45,568 nucleotides of DNA, from assembly GCA_031270145.1 (NCBI GenBank), contig JAISYD010000258.1, positions 1 to 45,568 on the forward strand, written 5' to 3'. The DNA comes from Planctomycetota bacterium (GTDB taxonomy: Bacteria; Planctomycetota; SZUA-567). The notes under the pieces were generated by a model that was given only the letters and a program-made list of their open reading frames with translations, did no database searches and was not told the origin of the DNA. Positions 12,330 through 21,949 of the stretch are shown here, piece by piece (the stretch's first letter is position 1; the number at the start of each line of letters is the position of its first letter). Made by a program: the position numbers and the translations under genes.

Positions 12330-13613
12330 ATGGAAGTGTATCTCCCCGTCATACTGATGCTTTTGGGGTTGTTCCTAGGTCTACCCGTCTTCCCCTCGAT
12401 ATTCCTCGCGGTGTTGATCTATTTTCCGCTGGCCGGCAACCCCCGCGCGGCCATAGGGGTGCAGCGGCTGATCGGCGCGGCCGAGAATTCGGTCATCCTC
12501 GCCGTGCCTTTTTTTATCATGGTCGGTAGCCTGATGAACTATACGGGCATCACCCGGCGCATGCTCAATCTGGCCGATGTCCTCTCCGGCCGCTTGGCCG
12601 GCGGCTTGGCCCAGACCAACATCCTCCTCTCCACCCTCATGGGGGGCATATCCGCCTCCAACCTGGCCGATTGCGCCATGACCTGCAAAGTGCTGGCGCC
12701 GGAAATGGAGCGCCGCGGCTTCAGCCGGGAATACTCCGCCGCCGTCACCGCCGCCAGCAGCCTGATCACCCCGATCATTCCGCCGGGCATCGCCCTGATC
12801 ATCTACGGCTACGTAGCCGACGTCTCCATAGGCAGGATGTTCATGGCCGGCATCATCCCCGGCCTCTCCATCTTCCTCGCCATGGCCGTCGCCACCCACA
12901 TAATATCCCGCCGCCGAGGCTACAAGCCCAGCCGCGCGGCTTGGCCCACGCTAGGCGAATTGGCCGCGGCGGTCTGGAACGCCCTGCCCGGGCTGTCGCT
13001 GGTGCTGGTAATCATCGGCGGCATCCGCCTAGGCGTTTTCACGCCCACCGAGGCCGGGGCGGCGGCGGTGGTGTTCATCATCGCCATCGGGACCCTGGTG
13101 TACCGGGAGATGCGCCTGGAGCATCTTTATTACGCCCTGGTAGACTGCGCCCGCTCCACCGCCTCCATCATGTTGGTCATCATGGCCTGTTCCGCCTTCT
13201 CCTGGATATTGTCGTGGGAGCAGGTGACGCTCCACATCACCCGGTACATCACCGGCGTCACCGACGATCCTCGAGTTTTCCTGGCGGCGCTGAACATTTT
13301 CCTCCTGATCTGCGGCATGTTCATGGAGGGGAACGCCCTCCTCATCGTCCTGGTGCCGATCCTGAAGCCCACCGCCGTGGCCATGAACATCGACCTAGTC
13401 CAATTCGGCATCATCTTTATCATCAATCTGGCCATAGGCACCTTGACCCCGCCGATCGGGACGGTGACGCTCCTGGCCGTCAACCTGACCAATTCCCGGA
13501 TGGGGCCGTTCCTCAAGGAATTATTGCCCTATCTTGGCTGCCTGTTGTTGGTGCTGCTACTCTGTACCTATTGGCCGGCCTATGTCGCCTGGTTCCCCGA
13601 TCTGGCGCAATGA
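12330..13613 (+). CDS. dctM: TRAP transporter large permease (DctM family)
   Basis: 427 aa; MVGSLMNYTGITRRMLNLADVLSGRLAGGLAQTNILLSTLMGGISASNLADCAM, LITPIIPPGIALIIYGYVADVSIGRMFMAGIIPG, TLTPPIGTVTLLA. Confidence 0.95.
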   Translation: MEVYLPVILMLLGLFLGLPVFPSIFLAVLIYFPLAGNPRAAIGVQRLIGAAENSVILAVPFFIMVGSLMNYTGITRRMLNLADVLSGRLAGGLAQTNILLSTLMGGISASNLADCAMTCKVLAPEMERRGFSREYSAAVTAASSLITPIIPPGIALIIYGYVADVSIGRMFMAGIIPGLSIFLAMAVATHIISRRRGYKPSRAAWPTLGELAAAVWNALPGLSLVLVIIGGIRLGVFTPTEAGAAAVVFIIAIGTLVYREMRLEHLYYALVDCARSTASIMLVIMACSAFSWILSWEQVTLHITRYITGVTDDPRVFLAALNIFLLICGMFMEGNALLIVLVPILKPTAVAMNIDLVQFGIIFIINLAIGTLTPPIGTVTLLAVNLTNSRMGPFLKELLPYLGCLLLVLLLCTYWPAYVAWFPDLAQ

Positions 13614-13762
13614 GGGATCGCGGCCGGCGGCGCGCAACAGATAGGCGACCGACGCGGCAAACCCCACCCTTGCCGTTTTCTCCCGCCTGCCGATGCTTTC
13701 CTGAATTTTTGGGAGAGTTGGCGCAGGTCGGGCCGGCTTGACCGGAAGGAAAGCGGGGCGGT

Positions 13763-14131
13763 TTGTCCGCTGTCGGCGGGATCGTGTCGGAGCGCTTGTT
13801 CGGCAAGGTCAAGAGCAAGAAGACGCGCCACTATGCTTTGAGCAAATGTTTCAACGCCGGGGAGGTTGCGAAGATCGCCCGGAATCGTTGGGGCATGGAG
13901 AATTCGCCGCATGGGATTTTGGACGCGGTGTTTCGTGAAGACGAATGCCGGGTGTGGGCAGGCTTCGCCGCCGAGAGTTTCGTGACGCTTCGTTATATGG
14001 CGCTCAATCTTCTGAAGCAAGGAACGCGAAGCAAACGCGGCGCCAAGACAAGACGCAAGGCGGTTGGAGGGGATGCAAGCCATCTCCTCGAACCGCTCAA
14101 AGGAAATTTTCAGGCGTTAGTCCTGTTATAA
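13763..14131 (+). pseudogene. ISAs1-family (H-repeat-like) transposase, C-terminal remnant
   Basis: SAVGGIVSERLFGKVKSKKTRHYALSKCFNAGEVAKIARNRWGMENSPHGILDAVFREDECRVWAGFAAESFVTLRYMALNLLKQGTRSKRGAKTRRKA resembles the ISAs1 transposase C-terminus (RNHWGIENSLHWVLDVxFxED...). Only about 120 aa remain. Confidence 0.82.
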
Positions 14132-14275
14132 ATCAAAACGATAAAAGGGGGTGGTCAGAATCTCCCTCACAGCCGAAAGGCGATTGAGACCGCAAGGCTT
14201 TTCCCTTTCCACGTAAAATCGCCCCAGCATCTATAAATTTCAAGCGAAAATTTTATAGGGAAAAATAAAATTCTC

Positions 14276-14328
14276 TTGACAAGCGGGGGAAAAATCATAC
14301 ACTATGTTCATACGATATTACAGTATGA
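14276..14328 (+). promoter_or_regulatory. Putative promoter plus operator repeats upstream of the first iclR
   Basis: TTGACA (14276-14281) - 16 nt - TACACT (14298-14303). TCATAC at 14295-14300 and 14308-14313, with inverted GTATGA at 14323-14328. Confidence 0.55.
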
Positions 14329-14435
14329 GGTTCATGGATTGTGTATGCGCTTTACATCCATGCGCCCTCGCTCAAAAAGCAACGCCTAGTTCCGGAAAAA
14401 TGCCCGCCTTTGCCGGGAAATGATGAGGTGAAACG

Positions 14436-15245
14436 GTGAACAACACCATTAAGCGGACGATGAACGTGCTGGCCCTGATTGCGGAGTCCAATCAATCGTT
14501 GAATATGGCGGAAATACGCAAGGCGCTCAATTTACCCAAAAGCACCGCCTCGGACATATTGAATTCGCTTGTGGAACTGGGAATTTTGAACTTCAACCCC
14601 GATGATGGTAATTCGTTAACGCTAGGCGAAGCGTTTTTCTGGTTGTCTGCGAAATTCGTCAACAATAACGGGCTTCTCTCGATTGCGAGAGGATGCATGC
14701 AGCCGTTGGCTGAAAAAATCGGATTATCCGTTTTCCTGTCCGTATTCAGGAATGGGAAAATGACTTTTCTTGAAAAAACCGATGCCGACAATGCATTGCA
14801 ACCTAATTATCTATCCGGAAGCGTATCTCCGCTGCACGCAAGTGCCTGCGGCAAGGCATTCTTGGCGATCCATGATTTCCCGGACATCAAGTCATTGGTG
14901 GGTTGTGAACCATTCGAGAGATTTACCAAAAATACACTGGTAAGTTATGGGGAACTTTTGATTGATATTGAAGCGGCGAGAGAGAGGAAATACAGCATTG
15001 AAAACATGGAACGGACGGATCAGATAGTGGGAGTTGCCGCCCCAATTCGACAGGCGGATAGTTCTGGAATCGCGGCCATATCGGTATTGGGTTTGTGCCA
15101 ACACATGCCTGACGACAGAATGGCCGTGATTGGATCGGAAATATCCATGGCGGCTCTGCGCATTTCCAAAAGATTGGGATTTGTGGGGAATAATGTCTTG
15201 GCGTCATTCGACGGCGCCCATGATAAACATACCCTGCGTCTATGA
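14436..15245 (+). CDS. IclR-family transcriptional regulator
   Basis: 269 aa; N-terminal wHTH (KRTMNVLALIAESNQSLNMAEIRKALNLPKSTASDILNSL) and C-terminal effector domain (LHASACGKAFLAIHD, ERKYSIENMERTDQIVGVAAPI). Confidence 0.92.
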   Translation: MNNTIKRTMNVLALIAESNQSLNMAEIRKALNLPKSTASDILNSLVELGILNFNPDDGNSLTLGEAFFWLSAKFVNNNGLLSIARGCMQPLAEKIGLSVFLSVFRNGKMTFLEKTDADNALQPNYLSGSVSPLHASACGKAFLAIHDFPDIKSLVGCEPFERFTKNTLVSYGELLIDIEAARERKYSIENMERTDQIVGVAAPIRQADSSGIAAISVLGLCQHMPDDRMAVIGSEISMAALRISKRLGFVGNNVLASFDGAHDKHTLRL

Positions 15246-15276
15246 TGTGCGGGGAAGGATCGGGGAGGGAGAAAAC

Positions 15277-16455
15277 GTGATTGAAGGAGTTAGGATTCTT
15301 AGTTTTACGCATTACCTGCAAGGACCTTCGGCTGTGCAAAACTTGGCCGATTTGGGCGCCGATGTCATTAAAATCGAACCGCCCAAGGGTGCGTATGAGC
15401 GCCATTGGTCCGGGTGCAATACGTATGTCAACGGGATCAGCGTATTTTATATGCTTGCCGGACGCAACCAACGCGCCGTCGCCCTTGATTTGAAGTCCGA
15501 AGACGGGGTAAGGGTGATATATGAACTGGTGAAAAAATACGATGTCGTGGTCGAAAACTTCAAGGTTGGAGTCATGGATCGCCTGGGACTCGGCTACGAG
15601 AAGCTCAAGGAAGTCAACCCGCGCGTAATCTATTGTTCCTGCTCTGGCTATGGAGCCAGCGGACCAAAATCGAAGCAACCGGGTCAAGATCTTTTGGCGC
15701 AAGGCATGGGCGGACTGGCGGAACTGACCGGACCTGGGGATCGCCCCCCATCCGCCGTCGGGACTCCTGTCGTGGACCAGCATGCCGCTGTTCTGGCGGC
15801 CCTAGGCATTTTGGCGGCGATATATAACCGCGATAGAACCGGTGATGGCTGCAAGGTGGACAATTGCCTTCTTAACGCCGCCATAGATCTCCAACAGGAG
15901 CCCATTTGTTATTTTATGAACGGCGGCAAACTCACCGAGCGGCCGTCGACTGGCCTGAGTTCTAGGATGCATCAATCTCCATATGGGATATACAAGACGA
16001 AGGATTCCTCCATAACGTTATCCCTAACATCTTATTCCACCCTGAAGGAAATCTTTTCCCCGGGGTCTTTGGATAGTTTCAAGCCGGAAGATCAGATGGA
16101 AAACCGAATTGAATTCGACAGGGTAGTTGCGACGGAAATGCTGAAACGCACCACGGCGGAATGGACGGAAATATTCGAAAGGCATTCCATTTGGTATGCT
16201 CCGGTCAATTTTTATCCGGAACTCGTCAAGGACCCGCAGGTTATCCACAACGAGATAATATTGGAACTCGATACTCCTGAAGCCGGGCCGATCAAAGTTT
16301 TGAATCATCCCGTCCGTTACAATGGCAAGGCTCCGGAATTGCGCAGGAATCCCCCGAAATTAGGGGAGCACACCGTTGAAGTACTTAGGGAAATCGGGTA
16401 CGCCGACGAGGCGATCAAATCATTGCTTGCATCGGGAATTGCCAAAGGACTGTGA
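15277..16455 (+). CDS. CaiB/BaiF-type class III CoA-transferase
   Basis: GTG start at 15277 after GGGGAGGGAG. LSFTHYLQGPSAVQNLADLGADVIKIEPPKG, VVENFKVGVMDRLGLGYEKLKEVNPRVIYCSCSGYGASGPKSKQPGQDLLAQGMGG, with the conserved Asp in PGQD. Confidence 0.94.
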   Translation: MIEGVRILSFTHYLQGPSAVQNLADLGADVIKIEPPKGAYERHWSGCNTYVNGISVFYMLAGRNQRAVALDLKSEDGVRVIYELVKKYDVVVENFKVGVMDRLGLGYEKLKEVNPRVIYCSCSGYGASGPKSKQPGQDLLAQGMGGLAELTGPGDRPPSAVGTPVVDQHAAVLAALGILAAIYNRDRTGDGCKVDNCLLNAAIDLQQEPICYFMNGGKLTERPSTGLSSRMHQSPYGIYKTKDSSITLSLTSYSTLKEIFSPGSLDSFKPEDQMENRIEFDRVVATEMLKRTTAEWTEIFERHSIWYAPVNFYPELVKDPQVIHNEIILELDTPEAGPIKVLNHPVRYNGKAPELRRNPPKLGEHTVEVLREIGYADEAIKSLLASGIAKGL

Positions 16456-16507
16456 CTCCGAAGGAAAGAACGATTTGTGTTTCCTGAAGCCCGGGGAGAG
16501 AGGGAAC

Positions 16508-17296
16508 ATGGACTATATCAATAAACTTGTGCGTATTGAAAAGAAAAACAAGGGCGTCTGCCTGGTGACTCTGAACAATCCGCCATTGAACCTTGTCACG
16601 CTTCCGTTGAGGGATGAATTTAATGACGCGTTGCGGAAACTGGATGTTGACGGAACCGTACGGGTAGTCGTATTGACCGGATCCGGATCGCGCGCCTTTT
16701 GCGTGGGTTCTGACGTCAAGGAATTTCCTGAAGTTTGGGACGACGTCGTGGGAAAGAAACTGCAGAAGGAGAATGAAACCTTCAACGCCATTGAATTTCT
16801 TTCTCGCCCGGTATTATGCGCCATGGAAGGCGTAGTCTGCGGCGGCGGGTTCGAAATAGCCATGGCCTGCGACATGCGGATACTGTCGGAACGGGGCAAA
16901 ATAGCCATGCCTGAAATCAATTTGGGCGTTTTTCCCGGCAGCGGCGGCCTATTCCGCCTGCCTAAGTTGGTCGGACCCTCCAAAGCCATGGAAATGATGT
17001 ATCTCGGAGAGTTCGTGGAAGCCGAGGAATGTGTGCGCATTGGATTGGTGAACCGCCTGGCCCCGGAAGGGAAAGCGGTGGAAAAGGCGTTGGAGATCGC
17101 CGAGGAAATTGCCGTCAAGCCTTTCGAGGCCGTCAAGTTAATCAAACGAGGAGTTCGAGACCTTGGCCGGAAGTCCACGGAGGAATCCTTTATTGATAAT
17201 CTCCGTTACAGTAAGGAGATATTCAAAACTCCCGATTGCGCCGAGGGTGTGGACGCTTTTCTCCATAAGCGCAAACCGGCATTCAAACAGGTATAA
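16508..17296 (+). CDS. Enoyl-CoA hydratase/isomerase (crotonase) family protein
   Basis: VCLVTLNNPPLNLVTLPLRDEF, GVVCGGGFEIAMACDMRILSERGKIAMPEINLGVFPGSGGLFRLPKLVG; both catalytic Glu positions (GGGFE and MPEI) are present. Confidence 0.94.
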   Translation: MDYINKLVRIEKKNKGVCLVTLNNPPLNLVTLPLRDEFNDALRKLDVDGTVRVVVLTGSGSRAFCVGSDVKEFPEVWDDVVGKKLQKENETFNAIEFLSRPVLCAMEGVVCGGGFEIAMACDMRILSERGKIAMPEINLGVFPGSGGLFRLPKLVGPSKAMEMMYLGEFVEAEECVRIGLVNRLAPEGKAVEKALEIAEEIAVKPFEAVKLIKRGVRDLGRKSTEESFIDNLRYSKEIFKTPDCAEGVDAFLHKRKPAFKQV

Positions 17297-17352
17297 TATA
17301 TTTTCGGCCGAAGCCGAAAATAATTTCATCGTTCGTGTCAGGAGGAATCAGG

Positions 17353-18330
17353 ATGAGAAAATTGTGTGGTGTCGTAATGATTGGATGCTTTTGCATTTTC
17401 GCGCTGTCCCAATCATTGGTTTACGCCGGGCAATACACATTGAAAATGTCGACGTCGCAAGGTGAAACCCATCCCCTGGTGGAGGGATTCAGGGAATGGG
17501 CGAAACGAGTGGCTATCCGCACCAATGGCAATTTGAATATCGAAGTGTATCCGAGTTCGCAACTCGGCAACGACGAAGATGTCATTGAACAGGCCATCAA
17601 CGGCCTCAACGTCGCCATCCTCACCGATGGTGCGCGCATGGCCAACTACGTGAAGGAAATGGGCATCATCATGTTGCCTTATTTCTCCGATTCATACGAC
17701 GAGTTCATGCAGGTGTGCAATTCGGCGGAATTCAAGGAATGGGAAGATCGCCTTACCAGCGAGGGCCTGAAAGTCATCAATTTCAATTGGACCGACGGCT
17801 TCCGCCATTTCCTCAATAATGTTCCGGTCCGCAAGCCCGCCGATCTGAGAGATCAGCGAGTCCGTACGGGAGGATCCCCCGTCTATATCGAATCCGTGGC
17901 GTCGCTGGGCGCTACCCCGGTCGCCATGCCGCTCACCGAGGTCTATCCCGCCGTACAGCAAAAGGCCATTGACGGAGTGGAACAACAAAACACGGCCAAC
18001 TATACCTATCGCTTTTATGAAGTGTTGCATTATCTCAATAAAACTTCGCATATCCTCCTCATCAACGGGATAGTTTGTTCCAATTCATGGTATGAGGGAA
18101 TTCCGGACGAATACAAGAAAGCCCTGACTGATGAGGCGGTGGCGATAGCGGAAGTTACCTCGAGGAAGATTCTTGGTTTGTCGGATGATTATGAGAAGAA
18201 GATGATCGAGGCGGGCATGGAATTAGTGGAAGTGGATTTGGATGCATTTAAAAAATCCAGCGAGGCGGTGTATAATAAACTGGGCTACGCCGATCTCCGT
18301 GACCGCATATACAAACAGATAGGAAAATGA
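17353..18330 (+). CDS. dctP: TRAP transporter substrate-binding protein (DctP family), island copy
   Basis: Signal peptide, then NLNIEVYPSSQLGNDEDVIEQAINGLNVAILTDGARM, PADLRDQRVRTGGSPVYIESVASLGATPVAMPLTEVYPAVQQKAIDGVEQQ. Confidence 0.94.
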   Translation: MRKLCGVVMIGCFCIFALSQSLVYAGQYTLKMSTSQGETHPLVEGFREWAKRVAIRTNGNLNIEVYPSSQLGNDEDVIEQAINGLNVAILTDGARMANYVKEMGIIMLPYFSDSYDEFMQVCNSAEFKEWEDRLTSEGLKVINFNWTDGFRHFLNNVPVRKPADLRDQRVRTGGSPVYIESVASLGATPVAMPLTEVYPAVQQKAIDGVEQQNTANYTYRFYEVLHYLNKTSHILLINGIVCSNSWYEGIPDEYKKALTDEAVAIAEVTSRKILGLSDDYEKKMIEAGMELVEVDLDAFKKSSEAVYNKLGYADLRDRIYKQIGK

Positions 18331-18857
18331 TGTTAGCCGGCATCAGACGAGTCTACGGTTTTGTGACGGCCGCCGAAGCCATGATAATCCAGGCATTTGT
18401 CATTGTCATCGCCTTCATGGTTTTCATTTCCGCCATGGCGAGGACTCTGGGGTATCCTTTGAATTGGAGTGTAGATATTTCCTTGCTGTTGCTTGGCTGG
18501 ACGGTCGGCCTCGGAGGCGACTTGGCATTGCGCCGGAATCGGGTGGTGAGCGTCGATATGATAGTGAATCTTTTTCCATTGAAAATCAGGAAAATCATCG
18601 CCCTTCTCTGGTGTATGGTCATGGCCGTTTTCCTGATATACCTCGTTAAGTTTGGCATTGATTTATGCCTCTCCAATCGAAAAAGAGTGTACCAGACTCT
18701 TCAAATAGGGTATATTTGGGCGACGGCGTCTGTTCCGACCGGAGCTTTTCTAATGTTGGTGACCACTGTGATTCGCTTTTTCAAGATATGGTTGGATATG
18801 CCGTTGACAACTCCGGATGCCGGTTCGAACGACGACGCGCCGGGAGGGTCGTTCTGA
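18327..18857 (+). CDS. dctQ: TRAP transporter small permease (DctQ family), island copy
   Basis: ATGA overlap with the dctP stop; four TM segments; NWSVDISLLLLGWTVGLGGDLALRRNRVVSVDMIVN. Confidence 0.88.
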   Translation: MMLAGIRRVYGFVTAAEAMIIQAFVIVIAFMVFISAMARTLGYPLNWSVDISLLLLGWTVGLGGDLALRRNRVVSVDMIVNLFPLKIRKIIALLWCMVMAVFLIYLVKFGIDLCLSNRKRVYQTLQIGYIWATASVPTGAFLMLVTTVIRFFKIWLDMPLTTPDAGSNDDAPGGSF

Positions 18858-20140
18858 TGCTTATTGTGACATTGGCGTTCGTTGTATTTCTCGTTTTCGG
18901 CATGCCGGTGGCGTTTGTCATAGGCATATCTGGTTTTCTATATTTTCTTTGCAATTCGGATGTTCCCACCGCCATTGCGGTACAGCGGTTTCTTGCGACT
19001 ACCCAATCGTTTACCATGCTGGCCATACCGCTTTTCATTTTTGCGGGACATTTGATGAATCACACGGGGATCACGCAACGTATGGTAAAACTTTCCGATG
19101 TCCTTACCGGTCACATGTACGGGAACATTGCGCAAATCAGTTGCGTCTTGTCTACGCTGATGGGCGGCGTGTCGGGTTCGGCCGTTGCCGACGCCGCCAT
19201 GGAATCCAGGGTTCTCGGACCAGCTATGATCAAGCGGGGGTATTCGCGCGGATGGAGTGCCGCCATCAACGGACTGTCTTCAATCATCACCTCCACAATT
19301 CCTCCGAGCATGGGGCTTATCCTGTTCGGATCCGTGGGAGAAGTATCGATAGGGCGACTTTTCGCCGGAGGCATTCTCCCGGGAATTCTCATGATGGCGG
19401 CACTTATGGCAACGGTATCGATTTCCGCCAGGCGTCGTAATTACCTTCCCGAGAGGGCGCGCGGACCAACTTTGCGCGAAGTGTTCACGTCCTTCTATGA
19501 TTGTTTGTGGGCGTTGTTATTCCCGATTATTCTCATTTTCGGCATACGTTTCGGATTGTTCACTCCGTCTGAGGCCGGAGCTTTCGCCGTCGTGTATGCC
19601 GTTTTCGTGGGGAGGGTCATACATCGGGAACTCACTTGGGAAAAATTTCGTACGGCGGTTTTCGAAAGCGGAGTGGACATTGGCGCAGTAATGCTGATTA
19701 TCGCCTGCGCCGGCATTTTCGGATTCGGGATAGTATATGACCGCGTTCCCCAGTTTTTGGCCGGATTTCTTATTTCTTTTACCAATAATTCCTATTTAAT
19801 GTTTCTGGCGATTATCATATTCCTGATCTTGGCCGGTATGTTCATGGAAACCACTGTTATAACTCTGTTAATGACGCCCATACTCCTGCCTGTGGCGATA
19901 AAGGTGGGAATTGATCCGGTTCATTTCGGCCTTGTGATGATGACGACGGTTCAGCTTGGCATCATGAGTCCGCCGGTTGGCGTGGCCTTATATACCGTGT
20001 CTGGAATATTGGAATGCAGCCCCCAAGAGACGGCGCGGGAGGCAATCCCGTTTTTTATCGCCATTCTTGTTCTCATTGCGGTTATGGTTTTTTGGCCGGG
20101 TCTGGTCCTATTCATTCCCAATCTGATTTTTGGCGTTTAG
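18857..20140 (+). CDS. dctM: TRAP transporter large permease (DctM family), island copy
   Basis: TGATG overlap with dctQ; start MLIVTLAFVVFLVFGMPVAF. FAGHLMNHTGITQRMVKLSDVLTGHMYGNIAQISCVLSTLMGGVSGSAVADAAMES; TSTIPPSMGLILFGSVGEVSIGRLFAGGILPG. Confidence 0.95.
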   Translation: MLIVTLAFVVFLVFGMPVAFVIGISGFLYFLCNSDVPTAIAVQRFLATTQSFTMLAIPLFIFAGHLMNHTGITQRMVKLSDVLTGHMYGNIAQISCVLSTLMGGVSGSAVADAAMESRVLGPAMIKRGYSRGWSAAINGLSSIITSTIPPSMGLILFGSVGEVSIGRLFAGGILPGILMMAALMATVSISARRRNYLPERARGPTLREVFTSFYDCLWALLFPIILIFGIRFGLFTPSEAGAFAVVYAVFVGRVIHRELTWEKFRTAVFESGVDIGAVMLIIACAGIFGFGIVYDRVPQFLAGFLISFTNNSYLMFLAIIIFLILAGMFMETTVITLLMTPILLPVAIKVGIDPVHFGLVMMTTVQLGIMSPPVGVALYTVSGILECSPQETAREAIPFFIAILVLIAVMVFWPGLVLFIPNLIFGV

Positions 20141-20148
20141 GGTTTGTT

Positions 20149-20228
20149 CGAAATAACTATGCCGAATTCATCGGCAAAGGCGCTGGTGCGACTCGTTCCG
20201 CGCGGATCCTGGCGATACAGTTATTTCG
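20149..20228. repeat. 80-nt element bounded by 10-bp perfect inverted repeats, with a small internal hairpin
   Basis: CGAAATAACT (20149-20158) and AGTTATTTCG (20219-20228); internal GCCGA-ATTCA-TCGGC (20161-20175). Lies between dctM and the flavoprotein gene. Confidence 0.6.
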
Positions 20229-20260
20229 TAACATATTTTGGTTGATTGAGAGGCCGGAAC

Positions 20261-21949
20261 ATGGAACGTTTGCTGACGGACGTGCTGGTGATTGGCGGCG
20301 GCGGCGCCGCAATGCGGGCCGCCATCGCCGCCTGCGATGCGGGAGTATCTGTCCTGATGGCGGTTAAAGGCGGAACGGGAGGCGGAGCCACCGGGTTCGG
20401 GGTGTCGGAAATGGCGGGATACAATTCTCCGGACGGCGCCGTCGATCCATCGGATAGTCCGGAAGCGTATTATGACGACATCATAGAGGCGGGAATGGGT
20501 ATGGCCATTCCGGACGTTGCCCAAGTGGTGGCGGACAACGCCGAAGCGACGGTCCGGCAACTGGAAGAATGGGGCGTGCGTTATGAGCGCAATCCGGATG
20601 GCGGGCTTTATGCTTTCAAGAGTTGTTACTCCAACAAAGCGCGTACCCATGTTATTAAGGGCCACGGGGAACCAATTGTCAAGGCGATGGATGAACAAAT
20701 CGGTAAGCGCGACATATCAATAATCGAAAATATCCAGGTGGTGTCCTTGACGATCAGGGACGGCATGTGTGTTGGAGCTGTAGCCGTGACGCGGAATGGT
20801 GGTTATTTGTTCATCTCGGCCAAGGCGACGGTATTGGCGACCGGCGGCGCTTCCCGGATAATGGCCAAGAATATGAATCCCCCCGAGGTTACCGGGGACG
20901 GCTATGCGATGGCTTTCAAAGCCGGCGCCGAGTTGATTAATATGGAATTTATGCAGGCCGGGATCGGATTTATCTATCCGGCCGTAAGCCTTATCAACGC
21001 CTATATATGGGGTGGACATCCGACTCTACGCAATGTTGAGGGGAAGGAATTCATGTCCTCGCTTCCGGCTGGCGTTAATTGGAAGGATGTCATGGATGAA
21101 CACCGCAGGCATTTCCCTTTCAGTTCTCGGGATATTTCCAGGCATCTGGAAGTATGCATACAACGAGAAATATCGGATGGAAGGGGAACCGCGAACGGCG
21201 GCGTATACGCCGATTTCACAATGATGACGGATGCGTATGTCGGCGGCCTCTCGAATGAATACGGCATTCATCGCATGTGGCCCTTGGCGAAGGATTATTT
21301 CCTTTCGAAAAAGATAAGGGTTGACGCGGACAAAAAGACGGAAATCGCCTGTTTTTCCCATGCCATAAATGGCGGCGTCAGGATTGACGCGAACGCTGAA
21401 ACTTCCATACCCGGATTATACGCCGCCGGAGAAACGGCGGGCGGTCCGCATGGAGCGGATCGGCTTGGCGGAAACATGCTGGTGACATGCCAGGTATTTG
21501 GACGAATCGCTGGGGAACGGGCAGCCGCAGTGTCAGCATCCAGTCATGCGCATGCCGCCGAGCTCGCCGATTTCAGGAACGCCCTCGATGAGACGAGGAA
21601 TATCCTGTCCCGAAAAATCGACGCGTGCGCCATTCGCGGCGAACTGTCGGCGATGACGCAAAATTGCCTTTTGGTCAGGCGTACTGCCGCCGGACTCGAT
21701 TCGCTTTCGCGACGCATTGACGGACTTGAAATGCAAATATTGGCGGCGCCGGGTTCCGATACTGTCCATCCTGAAAATATGGAAACGGCAAATCTCCTGT
21801 TATGCGCGAAAATTATGGCGTATTCCGCCATGTGCCGCGAGGAAAGCCGCGGCAGCCATTTCCGCGAGGACTTCCCCGTCGTTAATCCTAACTTTGGGAA
21901 GCCCAGGATCGTTGACAAAAGAATATTTCCGACTCGTATTCTCGAATAA
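20261..21949 (+). CDS. FAD-dependent fumarate reductase/succinate dehydrogenase/L-aspartate oxidase-like flavoprotein
   Basis: Start MERLLTDVLVIGGGGAAMRAAIAACDAGVSVLM (Rossmann FAD motif); ATVLATGGASRI; HAINGGVRIDANAETSIPGLYAAGETAGGPHGADRLGGNMLVTCQVFG; CREESRGSHFREDFP. No signal peptide. Confidence 0.9.
   Translation: MERLLTDVLVIGGGGAAMRAAIAACDAGVSVLMAVKGGTGGGATGFGVSEMAGYNSPDGAVDPSDSPEAYYDDIIEAGMGMAIPDVAQVVADNAEATVRQLEEWGVRYERNPDGGLYAFKSCYSNKARTHVIKGHGEPIVKAMDEQIGKRDISIIENIQVVSLTIRDGMCVGAVAVTRNGGYLFISAKATVLATGGASRIMAKNMNPPEVTGDGYAMAFKAGAELINMEFMQAGIGFIYPAVSLINAYIWGGHPTLRNVEGKEFMSSLPAGVNWKDVMDEHRRHFPFSSRDISRHLEVCIQREISDGRGTANGGVYADFTMMTDAYVGGLSNEYGIHRMWPLAKDYFLSKKIRVDADKKTEIACFSHAINGGVRIDANAETSIPGLYAAGETAGGPHGADRLGGNMLVTCQVFGRIAGERAAAVSASSHAHAAELADFRNALDETRNILSRKIDACAIRGELSAMTQNCLLVRRTAAGLDSLSRRIDGLEMQILAAPGSDTVHPENMETANLLLCAKIMAYSAMCREESRGSHFREDFPVVNPNFGKPRIVDKRIFPTRILE

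Noticed and set aside
10637-20140. Two adjacent TRAP operons as a tandem duplication
   Set aside because: The two PQM sets differ strongly in protein sequence and GC content and are separated by IS remnants, so independent origin is more likely.
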